From contig MEHQ01003804.1 of assembly GCA_008828725.1 (NCBI GenBank), positions 216,304 through 280,303 on the forward strand: a stretch of 64,000 nt of DNA. Direction: 5' to 3'. Numbering within the stretch: position 1 is the first letter of the stretch; the number at the start of each line of letters is the position of its first letter. Below, one piece after another: positions 1-12,600 of the stretch. The notes under the pieces were generated by a model. It was not told where the DNA came from and made no database searches. It was given only the letters and a program-made list of their open reading frames with translations. This stretch comes from Saccharina japonica. Taxonomy: Eukaryota > Sar > Phaeophyceae > Laminariales > Laminariaceae. The position numbers were made by a program, and so were the translations under genes.

Positions 1-1460
1 AAAGTTGTACCTGGTATATCTCTAGGATGCGGAATTGGCATGTAGTGTGTATGTGTTGTTCACATTAAACCTTTTTTTTCTACCCGTCGACATCCAGTAC
101 ACCCGTCGACGGGTAGAAAGGAAGGTTTAATGTGAAGAGCACACACACACCCAGTGTGCGTGCCGATTCTTCATCCAAACAACGTAGTCGTACCAGTTCA
201 GTTCTGTGGTCACAAAACTACGACACAGTGTACGCTGGGTGTGCTACGTAGATGTCGCGGGTAGAAATAAAACGGGTTCATGTGAACAGCACAAACACGC
301 CATTCTCGCCGGCCATCACGAGGTATACACCGTTGAATGAAACGATGTTCATCGGTTTGATACCCTCAATCGCCACCTTCGGTACTCCAATTAGCTAAAC
401 CCAATGCTCAGCCCCCAAAATTCACGCGGCCACATAACTTGTGCCCAGGGTATCTTTGCATCGACACGTATGTATGCTGGGTGTGCTACGTACTTACAAG
501 CAGTAGAGGTCGACAGGTAGAAATACTGGTTCCATGTGAACAACACAAAACACACCATTATCGGCCGGCCATCATAAGGTATGCCCCGTTGAATGAAACG
601 ATGTTAAATTGGTTTGTAACCCGGTATACACGTATTCGCCACCTTCGTTTGGTACTCCGATACTTGACCTCTACAATCCACGCGACCACAAACCTTGTAC
701 CAGGTATCTCTGAACCGTGAAGAATCGGCACGTACACTGGGTGTGCTGGGTGACGACGGTTAAAAAAAAACGGTTTCACGTGAACAACTCAAACACGCCA
801 TTATCGGGCGGCCATCACGAAAAGGTATACCCCGTTACAAGAAACGATGTTGATCAGTTTGTCACGCGTGAATGGCGCGATGGCCCTGCTGGACTCCAAT
901 ACGCAGACCATGTACCAGGTACGTATCTCTCTATATATGATGAAGAAGCGGCACAGAAACTGTCGACGGGTAGAAGTAGCGGTTTCATGTGAGCAACACA
1001 AATACGCCATTATCAGCCGGCCATCATAAGATATACCCCGTTAAATGAAACGATACATATCGGTTTGTCACCCGTCAACAGCGCAATCGCCACCTTTGTT
1101 TGGTACTCCGATGTGTGTGTGTGTGTTCTTCACATTAAACCTTCCTTTCTACCCGTCGACATCCAGCACACCCAGTGTCCGTGCCGATTCATCATCCTAA
1201 AAAGGTACCAGTTCTGTGGTCACAAAACTACGACACAGAGACCGATGCTTGGCCTCTAAACTTCACGTGAACACAAACCTTGTACCAGGTACGTATCTCT
1301 CGAGGATAAAGAGTCGAAACGTACGTACACTGGGTGTGCTAGTTGACGACGGGTGAAACTAACGGTTTCATGCGGGCATAAAAAACACGCCATTTATAGC
1401 CGGCCACGTCAAGATATAGCCCGTGAAATGAAACGATGTTCATCGGTGTTGTCACCCTAT
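1..1460. repeat. Degenerate tandem array, about 230-250 bp per unit
   Basis: At least five diverged units follow one another. A shared block (CATGTGAACAACACAAACACGCC-like, then GGCCATCACGAGGTATACCCC-like, then GAAACGATGTTCATCGG-like) recurs near 275, 530, 773, 982 and 1364. Each unit also carries the GAATCGGCACG...ACTGGGTGTGCT block that forms the ends of the fold-back element at 8173-9306, so the array is probably amplified from that family. Short ORFs inside it are not conserved between units and are not called as genes. Confidence 0.7.
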
Positions 1461-2790
1461 AGTACCGCCCCAACGATTCACTCTGCTCGAACACCGCTGG
1501 TCCACGCTGCTCGTCCTAGGTGGGTTTAGTCGCGATTTCAATATCAGCGTCGTGCTCGTATTCGCTCGGTTTACAGCAGCAGCAGTATGTACGCGATTGC
1601 TGTCTACGGTAGCACCAGTACCTCTTGTCCAGCGTGATGTTTCCTAGATTTGTTGGTGTCCTGATCCTTGTCCCAAACATCATAACGTAGTAGGGTGCAC
1701 GGTGTTGACGTTACAAAAAATCCCAATACGAGTAGCACTCTTCCGCATGACCATGCTTCCGCTGTCAAATCTTTCACATCACCGTCAGCGTAACAAACGC
1801 ATCGGCCAGAGGTTATTTCCTTGTTTGCTATTATTTCGTGACCCCACAACCCCATGTGCTTTTCTTCGCCTTTCCACCTGTGTATCTCTTTCTCGTAGTA
1901 GCATCTCCGATCCGCCCCGCCTGACAGGAATACCGTAAGCACCTTGCCTTCGTATCGCTTGTCATGTTCGGCACCTCGTCCTCTAGTGGGACCTCGTCAA
2001 TTTGGCGTCCCCCCGGGCGTTGTCGTCATTTGGATACTTTCGATAAATAAACAGCAGCAGTCAATATGGAGAGTCAAGCCATCGACGCGAAACGGTTTGG
2101 AGGCCAATCACTTCGTTTGGTATGTTTAGACCACCAGGGCGACCGGTTTATGTGTACTCGATATGCTCCGATGTACATACAAGCCCGCGGGTAGAGTGAA
2201 TATCCCATAGGTCTATATGCATACGTTGTCCAACACTATTTATATCGCAACGGGCTAGGCCAGCGGCAACACCAGAAGTAGTGCTACCTGAATACCGATT
2301 TAAACAGTGGGGCCTTTCTCGCATGTGAGCCACATGTACTCGTGAGAGGGAACAAAATATTTAGGCCTGTTTTTGGTTTTGATTTTTTCAAACAAAAAAA
2401 GCTGTTCCGTGACCGAATGTTTCCTTGTGTTACGTTGTGGTATAGTATCGAAGACACGCGGTTTGGGGCCTCATACATACGACACGTGGTTCCTTTCTTT
2501 CGCGCCCAGCACGCGACGCAGCTGGAATGCCATATTGGACAATGCGTGCTTGTCGTACGTGACATTACATCGTCTGCCCTGCTTCCTCACGTTACAATGC
2601 AGTATTGGTATCGTGGCGTGGTAACTACATAACATGTACCAGGCACTGTATCGCTTAAGGATGAAGAATCGGCACGGACACTGCTTGGGTGTGGTCTTTG
2701 TCGACGAGTACAGAGAGAATGATTTTATTTGAAGAATCTACACACAGCGTGGTACAAACGAAGGCATGGCCTTCTTAATTGCGTTGTCGA
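1461..2790. other. Stretch with no recognised gene
   Basis: I see no conserved coding signal here. The longest open frame (minus strand 1604-1942, 112 codons) has no motif I recognise and no splice-linked partner. A short segment at about 2125-2155 resembles the head of the SINE-like family (GACCACCAGGGCGACC-like). Confidence 0.4.
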
Positions 2791-3125
2791 ATTTTTGTTT
2801 CCGTTTTGTTCCCCGTCCCATTCATCATCATCGCCCATCCTTTCTCTCTGCCTCTTAGCCGTAGATCTGATCCGCGGTCAACACGTAGACAATTTTCCTC
2901 CCTCTCACACTACGACACGTGCCTTGCACTTATTTGGCGGCAAGATGTTAGCACCTTCCGTAGTCTGCTCGCGTCGAATTCCGCCAACCCACGCCAAAGA
3001 AGGCGCTCTCAGCAACTGCTTCCCTTTTTACTTTTGCAAACATAATATCATAATCTCACACGGTGGTGTTTGAACTGGGGTACCAATGCCAGTAGCATTC
3101 TAGTTACATGGGACCACTAACTACC
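2791..3125 (-). mobile_element. SINE-like element, copy A
   Basis: Read on the minus strand this is a tRNA-like head (A-box-like GGTCGCCCCGGTAGTTAGTGG near 3125, B-box-like CAGTTCAAAC near 3068), a body of about 200 bp and a tail. The body is shared with copies near 7.9, 12.8, 44.6, 59.3 and 59.8 kb; diagnostic pieces include the complements of CGTAACTCAGATCCGGGTC and CCACTACGG. The body is diverged, so this copy is old. Confidence 0.6.
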
Positions 3126-3179
3126 GGGGCGACCCAAAAAAACCCTATCCCTTTTTTCCCATTTTACTTGCAGCTGGAT

Positions 3180-3390
3180 AGGTATGTCGCGCCTGTTCAA
3201 TACGCCATTGCGTTGTCTGCTCCGCTTACTGCATTGCAGCATAGTATAGTATATATGTGTCGTAGTTTTGTGCCAAGACCCAACTGGTACCTGTTTAGGA
3301 TGCAGAATCGGCACGGGCACTGGGTGTGCTGGATGTCGACGGGAAGGAAGTACGGTTTATTGCAAAGAACACAAACACACTCCACCGTAT
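3180..3390 (-). repeat. Solitary arm of fold-back family FB1, degenerate
   Basis: The segment runs from a CATTGCGTTGTCTGCTCCG block through TGTGTCGTAGTTTTGTG and GAATCGGCACGGGCACTGGG to AACACAAACACAC. This is the same block order as the right arm of the intact element at 8173-9306, with substitutions throughout. No second arm is nearby. Confidence 0.65.
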
Positions 3391-3575
3391 TAGCTGCCTG
3401 TCACTCTGACAATATCTATATGTTATGGATGTGTGTCCACAGGGCGGGAATGCGTCTAGGGTTAAGAATCAGCCCGGACGAACCAAGACGACAACCACAC
3501 ACGATTGGTTCCGTTGCTATTAATAGGGTGAACTATTGATGGGTGGCCATACGAGTGAAAAGGACAAAGTATTGA

Positions 3576-4357
3576 TACGAGCTGGTTCCAGAGAGAAACA
3601 TAAGATAGCTTCTTCGGGAAATAAAAAACGGAATACATTACTTTTTCGAACACTACATATATCGACATGACGGCATCGCCAAGGGGAACACATCGGTGAA
3701 GAGATTTTTGGCGTACGAGTTGTAGTTCCCGAGATATGATCATATTGGTATTCCTTAGGGAGGCGTTATTCCATAGGGGATAGCTTTCTTGCAGTAATCC
3801 TATAGTAAAACCAATATAATAGTATTCAGGCCATATATCGGTCAATACCCCGACTAATTCGACTGTAGAAGTCTTGACAGGATCGCACCAACAAGGGGAA
3901 GACGTCCATGTCACGTTTTTGCTTCCTGCGAGCCTATCAGGCTGTGGTAAGAACCGCCTGCCAAATTACTAGGAAAATGTATTGAGCATATTTGAAACCT
4001 TAGGGGAAAAAATACACTTCGCGGAAATCACTTTTGCACCATAAATGAGAACGAGTTGGAAAACGAAATTTGGCAGGGGTGTTCTTCATGACCATACGAA
4101 AAAACGACAAGATGGCCTTTTTATTTTCGTTTTTGTTCGTCTGTAATGTTGGGTCAAAGTTGCCGGGAAAACAAAAAAAAAACTTTAAAATGTACCTCAT
4201 TCACCAAAAAAACATTTTTTCAAAAAAGGCCATCATGTAGTTTTTTCGTATGGTCATGAAGAACAACCCTGCCAAATTTCGTTTTCTAACTCGTTTTCAT
4301 TTATGGCGCAAAAGTCTGAAGACGAAATGTTCCTGCTCTTGCTGGAACCAGCTCGTA
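3576..4357 (-). mobile_element. Non-autonomous TIR element, family TIR-A, copy 1
   Basis: It is bounded by TACGAGCTGGTTCC on the left and its inverse GGAACCAGCTCGTA on the right, ending in TA at both sides, which would fit a TA target site. A second copy lies in the opposite orientation at 9307-10075. The right third holds an inner fold-back (about 4015-4120 against 4215-4325) whose arms include TTCATGACCATACGAAAAAAC. It has no credible coding frame; the 150-codon minus-strand frame at 3462-3914 crosses its left edge and is not preserved in copy 2. Confidence 0.75.
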
Positions 4358-6520
4358 GTAAAAAAGGTAAATACGCCGGTTTATGTTCGTCTCGTAAGTC
4401 CTATAGATTTACTATGCCTCCCGTTATAGTTACCCTCGTCATTTTTATCCACGCTTGTGACAATGTCAAGTGCTCCTGCGTAGGTCCGAGTGCGTGTGCT
4501 CGGGTTTTAGGTGTTGTCGATAGAGACAGAAAGGATATCGGCAGTTTTGGAAGCTCTACACGTTTCAACGCCTTTTGGAACCGTCGTTAGTATATTGAAC
4601 CATCTGCAGTATATTCAACCATCTGCGTACGTTTTCCCTCTTTTATGCATCGAGATTGATAGCATGAGAGATCGTGACTGTTTTATTTTTGTATCTGGTA
4701 TGCTATCATGGGTAGAACGTGTCTGTCGTATTTGATGGCATTGCATTTTCCTGCTGTCCTCTGATGGCATTGCAACGTATCATATTTAATAGAGTATATC
4801 TGTGGTGGTGGTTTTGTGACCACATAAATCATATCTCCTTGTGATGAACAATCGGCCCGTACACCGGGGTGTCCTGGTTGTCGACGTTTAAAAAAGTGTA
4901 ATTCGGATCTGATACGGTGTGACAAACACACTAGCAAGTTAAGAGGGCCTAAAAGTGCGCCTGGGACGAAATCTCTCGCTGTACGATTCCTTCCATTGTA
5001 TATCTCGAACAGCAACACGTATCATCCCCCACTTCAGCAGTCTCAGTCGCTTAACCCATTCATAACTGAAAACATTATCCGACACTAACTCCAAGTAGTT
5101 TGTCCACAATTACGTGGGGCCATTGCTTAAGGAGTGAAGCACCAAGAGGGTTGGACTTGAGGTACTACAGTGGTAGCAGAGATTCAAAGAGGCTGCAGCC
5201 AGCAGGTGGTACACAGCAGTAGTTTGTTTGGTTGCCTGCTTTGCTCTTCTCGGTGTTTAGTTTCCTGGTATTTTTCAACGTATCTGTATTGCTACAGGTA
5301 GCATAGATAGGTCGATCGTGACTGTCGTATTACCGTATACCTGGTATATGACAGTGTATTTGCGTGTCCACCGCATTGCAACGCAGTATCTCCGTCTCAT
5401 AGTCCAAAACGTGACTCTCCTTACGAATACGAGTAGGAAGATGACGGGCGCGCACACTGGGTGAGCTGGAAATCTACGGGTAGACAAAAAAGGTAAAATG
5501 ATATTATAACACACGGTTGGTTTACCGTCCTTCAAAAACAAGAGACAAGGATAGCAACACGATATGCAGTTCAGGCCCGCTCATTAGAAAGTGACTCTCA
5601 AGAAAGTCAGCCTGAACACTGGAAACAATTAAGTAATCTCTCAGCCTAGTCCGTGCACAAGCTTTAGGGAAGTGACCTCTTCCTGTTGCTAGCCTGGGCC
5701 AAGGCACGATTCGTTTAGCAGCACTAGGGAAAACGTAATTTCGGGGACCAAAATGAGAAAGCGCAACATAAGAAAGTGACCCCAGAATAAAAACGTCAGC
5801 CTGGGCCCGATTTCATGTTTCTTGTGAGAGAGCCGGTACTACGGTCGGACGTCGAAAGCTCTCGAGTATCGCTTGTTCGGATTTCAGGCGCGGACTGTGG
5901 TGTAGCTGTTCTCATGACTTGTTGTTGTGGATATCTTACATTCGTTCTCCAAAACGTACCATTGACACCCTGTACCCTTGCACGCTTGAAATAATGTTTG
6001 GTAAAAGGCATGTTTAATGTTTTACCCCGTCCTGAACCGAAATGATAAGATAGACACTCATTATGTATGACGCATCGTGTGGTTGAGTGAATCAACGTTA
6101 CCGCCGAAGGAGCTGTGGCGCTTGCGCTGTTGGCGAAATGGTTTGACATACTGCTGAAACAAAACGTATACACAATCTGGTAGTGCTTGATAGGTACTAC
6201 ACTACAGTTCAAACCAAAAACATAAATCTACGCACATACATGTTGTCGTACAAAAACATTTTGTTATGATACGTGTGTGTGGCATTGCAGTGTTAGCTAT
6301 GCTTACTTCATTTCAACGTTGTATCTGTGTCGTGTTTTCTTGACCACATGCTAACGTGTCTATCCTGGATTAAGAATCGACGCGGACACTACTACAGCAG
6401 TAGGTGTGCTGGTTGTCGAGCGGTAGAAATATTAGTTTACATGAAAAGACACACACAAATGGGCACAGTGTCCGTACCGGGGGCGCATTGTATATACTCG
6501 GTCAGCCCAACTTAAAACAC
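4358..6520. repeat. Region of degenerate FB1 arms without genes
   Basis: Three eroded FB1 arms in the minus orientation are visible at about 4737-4900, 5290-5490 and 6260-6450. Each keeps the order CATTGCA..., TTTTGTGACCACAT..., GAATCGGC..., GGTGTGCTGG.... Between them (about 5540-5830) are short sequences resembling the CCTGTACTGTA-type MITE edges seen near 36 kb. No gene is supported. Confidence 0.5.
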
Positions 6521-6526
6521 CCCGTG

Positions 6527-6657
6527 CCCAACCACCGTCGTGTCGTCTCTCCTTTGAGTAGGAGAACCCGTCGTCCGATTGACCAGGCGGCCCATCCAGA
6601 TATTATCACATCACAACCAGGAATCCTCCCTTCGGGAGCCAACCCGTGAACGCAATT
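6527..6657 (+). promoter_or_regulatory. Conserved 5' leader of gene 1
   Basis: This leader aligns with the sequence just upstream of gene 2 (complement of 58180-58290). Both contain CACCGTC..., TTTGA(G/C)TAGGAG, CCATCCAGATA and GGAATCCTCCC. A short hairpin CTCCC-TTC-GGGAG lies at 6626-6638, 19 nt before the ATG, and gene 2 has CTCCC-GTC-GGGAG at the same place. Conservation outside the reading frame suggests the duplication carried the leader along. No TATA box is evident, and a role for the hairpin is inferred only. Confidence 0.5.
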
Positions 6658-9600
6658 ATGAAGATCAACACCGCATCTATCCTCATCCTGGCGGCTGCTA
6701 CCGTCGGGGGGGTCTCGTCCAGGCGTGTGCTTCAACAGATCCCTAGGGTTGGCGTTGACCCCACGAGCCCACCTGATTCTAACACGTCCGAGATGGATAC
6801 GACAACCTCATCGGCGGAAGAGGACCTAATCCTGGCACTAGAATTCGACGCTCACATCACCGGTGAGTACGGGCCTTCGACACATGCTACGGCAGAGGTG
6901 CCTCCTGAATTTTATGAGCTCATGTGAGGAGCTCATCCATACCTCACGGAAATTAAGGTTTCGTGGGAAATTGAAAGTGCCCGTATCCGATGAACACCGC
7001 CATGGCCTGAGTCTACTCTTGAAACTATTGGATCACAAAGACTACTGTAAGTTTGACAATTGAACTCACAGCCGACGTATTTATAATAATTTTATTTAAT
7101 TGTGAGTTTACAAAGGATGACCGCTAACAAAACGCCAAAAAAGTGAGATGCAGTTTTCGCAGCATTAGGAGTATGCGTTCTTGGGCGATCAAAAGGCCTT
7201 GGTGCATGGGAAAACTTGATCTGCATGGATGTGTTGCTAGCCTTTATAATGACGTCAAAGGCACATAGCTTGCGGACGGGTATGATGAGTTAATTGTTGT
7301 CTCCGTCTAACTTTAAGCGGGCAAAGGAGTAGCGGGAACGACTGCACGTGTTGTGTGCTCTGTGTGCTCTTGAGATTATACCGTTATTTTTACGCGCGAC
7401 ATCCAGCACGCCCAGTGTTTCATGCCGAGTCATCCTAGAGAGATGTGTGGTCACGAAACGACGACACACATACCCTACCTTGCAACTTGCAACGCAGAAG
7501 CCTAGCAGACAACGCAATGACGTGTACGACAGACGCGACCTACACATACCAGCTATGACTACGAGTTCAAAGACAGAAAAAAAGGGATAAAATAAAAATA
7601 CAATAAAACGGACAACCGTGTCGTGCGCTCTTAGAGATACAACGTAGATGCGACAGAGAAGATGAAAAAACATGAAATGAAAAACACTTATATTTTGCCC
7701 TGACGTAGTACATGCATGCTACGACCTACGACCCCTCGCATTTATGTTTTTTATTTCGGCCCTTTTGCCTTCGCTTTCGGTACATTCCAATTTTCTACAT
7801 ACTAAGGTTTTCTTCTTTTGCATACATTTTTTGTTTTTTTGTCCATCCCATTTATTTTCTTCGCACTTGAGTCTTTCTCCCTCCCTAGTCGTAACTCAGT
7901 TTTGGGGTCACAAAGTAGACTCCTCTCCCTCCCCCACTACGGTTATTGCCTTGCATTTTTATCGCGAAAATATTTGAGCACTTTCTTCGCTCGTCAACTC
8001 TCGTCGAATTTTGCATACCCACGCCATAACATGCGCTCTCGACAGACGGTGTCATTTGATAATAATGACCAAGGGTAGAATTGAACCCTCGACATCCGAC
8101 ATCCAGCCCTACAGGCTTCGTGGCTACCTGTTAGACCACCGGGTCGATACATGTACTTGCGTATTCCATTGCATGTGTGTGTGTGTGTTCTTCACATTAA
8201 ACCTTCCTTTCTACCCGTGGACATCCAGCACACCCAGTGTCCGTGCCGATTCTTCATCCTAAAAAGGTACCAGGTCTGTGGTCACAAAACTACGACACAG
8301 AGATACTACACTCAGTGCAGTAAGCAGAGCAGACAATGCAACGCCATATACGACAGGGAAGACCTACCCTGCTAGCAATCCAATTGCATGCAAGAGAAAA
8401 AATGAGAAAAAGGAAAAAAGCGAAAAGAAAAAATATTAAAAAGTACGAAAAATCATTCGTTTGTTTTGTTTTACTTGTGTATTTTGCCGTGAATTCTCTT
8501 GCCTTTGTCTCTCCGCTCCTCCATATTTTCTTAGGACTTTCTTCGGTTGCTTAGATACGCACGTATTCATTTTGGTTTTTGTTATTTCCTCTTCTCTTTG
8601 CTGGACTCTCGTGTGTGGCACGAGGACGAAAAGGAACTGAGTAGGAAGTGCCACGTATCCGTTGTATGGGTGGAACCAAGGGAATGTACACGGAGGGTTA
8701 GGGGGGTTCGTAGGGAAACCGCGGCGGACGATAGCAGGAAAGAGACGGCAAACAGAGCAGGTACCAGTACCAGACCGACTAGCTGGTAGAACCTTCCTGT
8801 ACTGCGGGCACAAACCTGCCTCGGCTGGCTGGAAGGTGCTTTTGGTCTGCTCCGACTGACTGTCCTTTCCTGTCGTTCTCAGTCTGTTGGCGCTGTTTTT
8901 TCGGTCCATTTTCGTTTCATTTCCTTTGGTTTCTTTTTCATTGGATGTCGCATCTCCTCTGGGACAAGCACGACAATGTATTTCTTCTATTTTGTCATGC
9001 TTTTGTTTGGTTGCTTGATTGTTGATTTACTTCATTATGTTTACTTTTTACTATTTTTTCTTTTCGCTTTTTTTTTTCTCATTTTCTTGCATGCACCTGG
9101 ATTGCTAGCAGAGTAGGTCTTGACTGTCGTATATGGCATTTCATTGTCTGCTTTGCTTACTGCACTGAGCGTAGTATCTCTGTGTCGTAGTTTTGTGACC
9201 ACATAATAACTGGTACCTTTTAGGATGAAGAATCGACACGGACACTGGGTGTGCTGGATGTCGACGGGTAGAAAGGAAGGTTTAATGTGAAGAACACGCA
9301 CACACGTACGAGCTGGTTCCAGCGACAACCAACATATTCATTCTTCGCACTTTTGCACCCTGGTTTTTGAGAGTTGGAATACGAAGTTTGGAATGGTTGT
9401 GCGTCGTGACTCATGAATATATGAAAAAACTGACCCCTCGTGTTTTTTTATTCTTTCATGTTTAGGTTATTGAGATACATTTTTGTCTTTTTCTGAATTT
9501 TTCGGCAACTTTAACCCTCCCTAATTCACGAAACAAGAACAAAAATAAAGAAGACCAGGGATCAGTTTTTTATATTGTCATGACGCACAATCATGCCAAA

Positions 9601-12600
9601 TTTCGTTTTCCAACTCTCAAAAACCAAAGTGCAAAAATGATTTCCGTGAAAGTACTCGAAAATTGTTCCCGGTTCATGTTAAAAGTCTAGTACTTTGGAA
9701 GGCGGTAAATATAACAGCCTTGCATGAATCGCAGAACAAAACAAATGTCACAAACATCTTCTCCCTGTTGATGCGATCATATTAACACTTCTAGTGACGA
9801 ATTATTCGACATATTGGCCGATTTATGGCCTAAATACGATTTTATATGATTTCAGTGTGGGCAGTTTCCACCCCTATACAACAACGACTCCGCAATTAAT
9901 ACGAAACATGTCCGTATCTCGCGAACTACAACTCGTACGCCTAAAATCTCTTCAGCGATGTGTTGCCCTTGTTCATGCGGGCATGTGGATATCCTTAGTA
10001 TTGATAATATCAACGTATTCCGGTTTTTATGGCCCGAAAGTGGAATCTCACGCTTGTCGCCGGAACCAGCTCGTATATATATATATATATTTGTTCGGTA
10101 TTCCTTTTTTGCCTTTTGTTTTGCCACCTGCACGAGACGGAATTGAGGATCCACGTTTTCCGGTTTTTATTGCCCGTAGGTGGAATCTCACGCTTGTCGC
10201 CGGAATCAGCTCGTATATATATATATATATTAGTTAGGTATTACTTATTTGCCTTTCGTTTTGCCAGCTGCACGAGACGGAATTGAGTGAGATTCTCCAG
10301 GCATACGCTGCATGTGTTTTGCCCATGCTAATAGAAGGGGGGTGGGGGCAACGGTCGTAGGGCGAACGCGTGTGACGAAACGAGGAAGGCATCGGCAGAC
10401 AAGTATACAGCAAGCAAAGTATCAGGCGAAGTTTCGTACCAGGTAGCTTTTAGTTTTTTTACCAGTCAATACGTTTTTTTTTTTATGTCGTATGATTTAT
10501 TTGTCTGTCACGCCTCCCCCGGGAGGCACGACACTTCCCATTGAGTTTGTTTTTTGGCTTATCATTTCTGTCAATTTGTTTTTAATTCAACGTATTTCTC
10601 TGAATTGCTAGCATGTGTAAGTCGTGCCTGTCGGAGATGACATTGCATCATCTACTCTGCATAGCGCACAAAAGCGTAGCATCTCTGTCACGGTTTTGTG
10701 ACGGCATAAATTTTATTTATGTCGAATGAAGAATCGGAATGAACTGGAGTTCGACGAGGAGAGGGAACGGCTTGATATGAAGAAAACACACGCATATTTC
10801 GTACGAACGTATTTTAGCGATCGCTATGATAGGTGTTGTCATGTCGACTACGTACAATAGTATTGAAGTTCGACGGGGAGTAGGAACGGGTTAATAAACA
10901 TTGTGAAGGAACACACGCATATGTCATACGTACGCAGTAGCGATTGGTATGATAAGGGTTTTGATGTCGACCACAGCAGTACAGGACACCTTAATGAGAA
11001 ACAGGCTAATTAGACAGCCAGGCTGAGATTTGGAGGAAAATTGTGAATTCGGGAGTCGTTTTGTTGAAATTTTTTTAGGAAGCATCCTCTCTCGAATAAG
11101 AAACCCAGCCTGGACCAGATTTCCTGTTTATTTTAAGGTGTATTTTTCTGTACTGTTGCGTTGAGGAATATGTAGCTGGATGATATAGTGCTACTCGTAC
11201 TGCTATACAGCAGTATTGGAGAGCCTATCCATGTATTATATGCACTACAGGCAAACCAAAACGAAACACCCGGTCACACCATCTCCTGGGCTGTGATGTT
11301 TGCCGTATCGATAATTACCATATGTGTGCGCGCCTGCGCCACGAAATTTTCTGCAGTTTTGATGAAACGGTACTAAGGTACTCCTAACTTAGCTGTAGTG
11401 CCGAGCTGCTTCTTTCACTTCATGCGGAACTTTTTTTTATTTATCCCCCCCCCCCCCCCCATATAAATATATGATATATGATATATTTATAGGTATAAAT
11501 ATATGATATATGATATATTTATAGGTTGGGTTGGCGTCGGTTGGCAACGACGCTGTAAAACACGCCACTCGCTGCGTGAGCTAGACAACCAGGGTGCCGT
11601 TTTCTTTTGTTATTTGTTTTGGCGGTCACCAAAGCTGGCGGTCAAGTAGATCATTTGTGCGGGGTGGAGAACCTTTGTTCCGCACAAGGGGAATGGTCGT
11701 ATCACGTTAGTGTTACTATGGTAAGGCATCCGCGAGGCAGTTACATAGTAAAACCCATTGCTGTCTCCGGAAGTGGCCACATCACAGAAATTAAAATTAA
11801 CTTTTCATGAAGCTGTCGTCTATATGCCAAGTCTCGCCTCAGATGCGGTTCTCTTAGCAAGGATAGCAGCTCCCCATCCAATGCGATCGCCCATACTCAC
11901 GTCACGGCTGTTTCCGCGCTTTGGTGCAAAAGCATGGTCTGCCTGTTGGTGAAAACCCAGCGCGCATCCGTCCCGCGCATTGTCAGGATGCGAGGTCTAT
12001 GCGTCATATACTACGGCCGTGCACAAACATGAGTACAGCCCCCCCCGCCCCCACCGAAAAAAAAAGGGGTGTCTCTAAAACCAAGTTGAAAAAAGGGAAC
12101 ATTTCAAAGAAAAACGAAAAAAAATGGTCTTCGCTCATTTCGTCCAGTGGTCACAGCGATCCGGTTTGTTTTTTCATTCTGACCTTCCTACGAGAGTGTT
12201 GCCGTTTTCTCTTTTTTTTTACGCCCTTGGGAGGGGACAGAAATTATCATCCCCGGGTGGCCCATGCACTACATGAAGCACAAGTATAAGATTCGATCAG
12301 GCCTCTGGACAGTTATGTTCGATCATTTTTATTCTACACTACCTGCACGAGATACACAACATTAGTAGTAGTAGCAGTTGTGCACAATTCAAGTACTTGA
12401 GTAAATAAAATGTTCATCGGATTCAGTTGATTTTTCACTTGTTCGCGTCCTCGTTGATTTCGTCCTGCAGCGATTTGACACTGGAATAATAGGACAACTG
12501 CCGTTGTGCTGATAGCCATCTCTCATGTACGAATATATTTGTGTCGCGAGGTAAATCATCAGCGCAAAGCAGGAAGTCAGCAGTTACAGCAGTGCGCTGC

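Noticed and set aside
1604..1942. 112-codon minus-strand frame
   Set aside because: It lies outside identified repeats, but has no recognisable family, no hydrophobic or Cys pattern and no homologous exon elsewhere; too weak to call.
3462..3914. 150-codon minus-strand frame in TIR-A copy 1
   Set aside because: It crosses the element boundary and is not open in the second copy.
6646..6657. Upstream in-frame GTG as start of gene 1
   Set aside because: The ATG at 6658 directly precedes the signal peptide and matches the start of gene 2; non-ATG initiation is not needed.
8066..8150. Possible functional tRNA on the minus strand
   Set aside because: A-box and B-box words and a partial acceptor stem are visible, but the T-stem does not pair and the segment is joined to the repeated SINE body.
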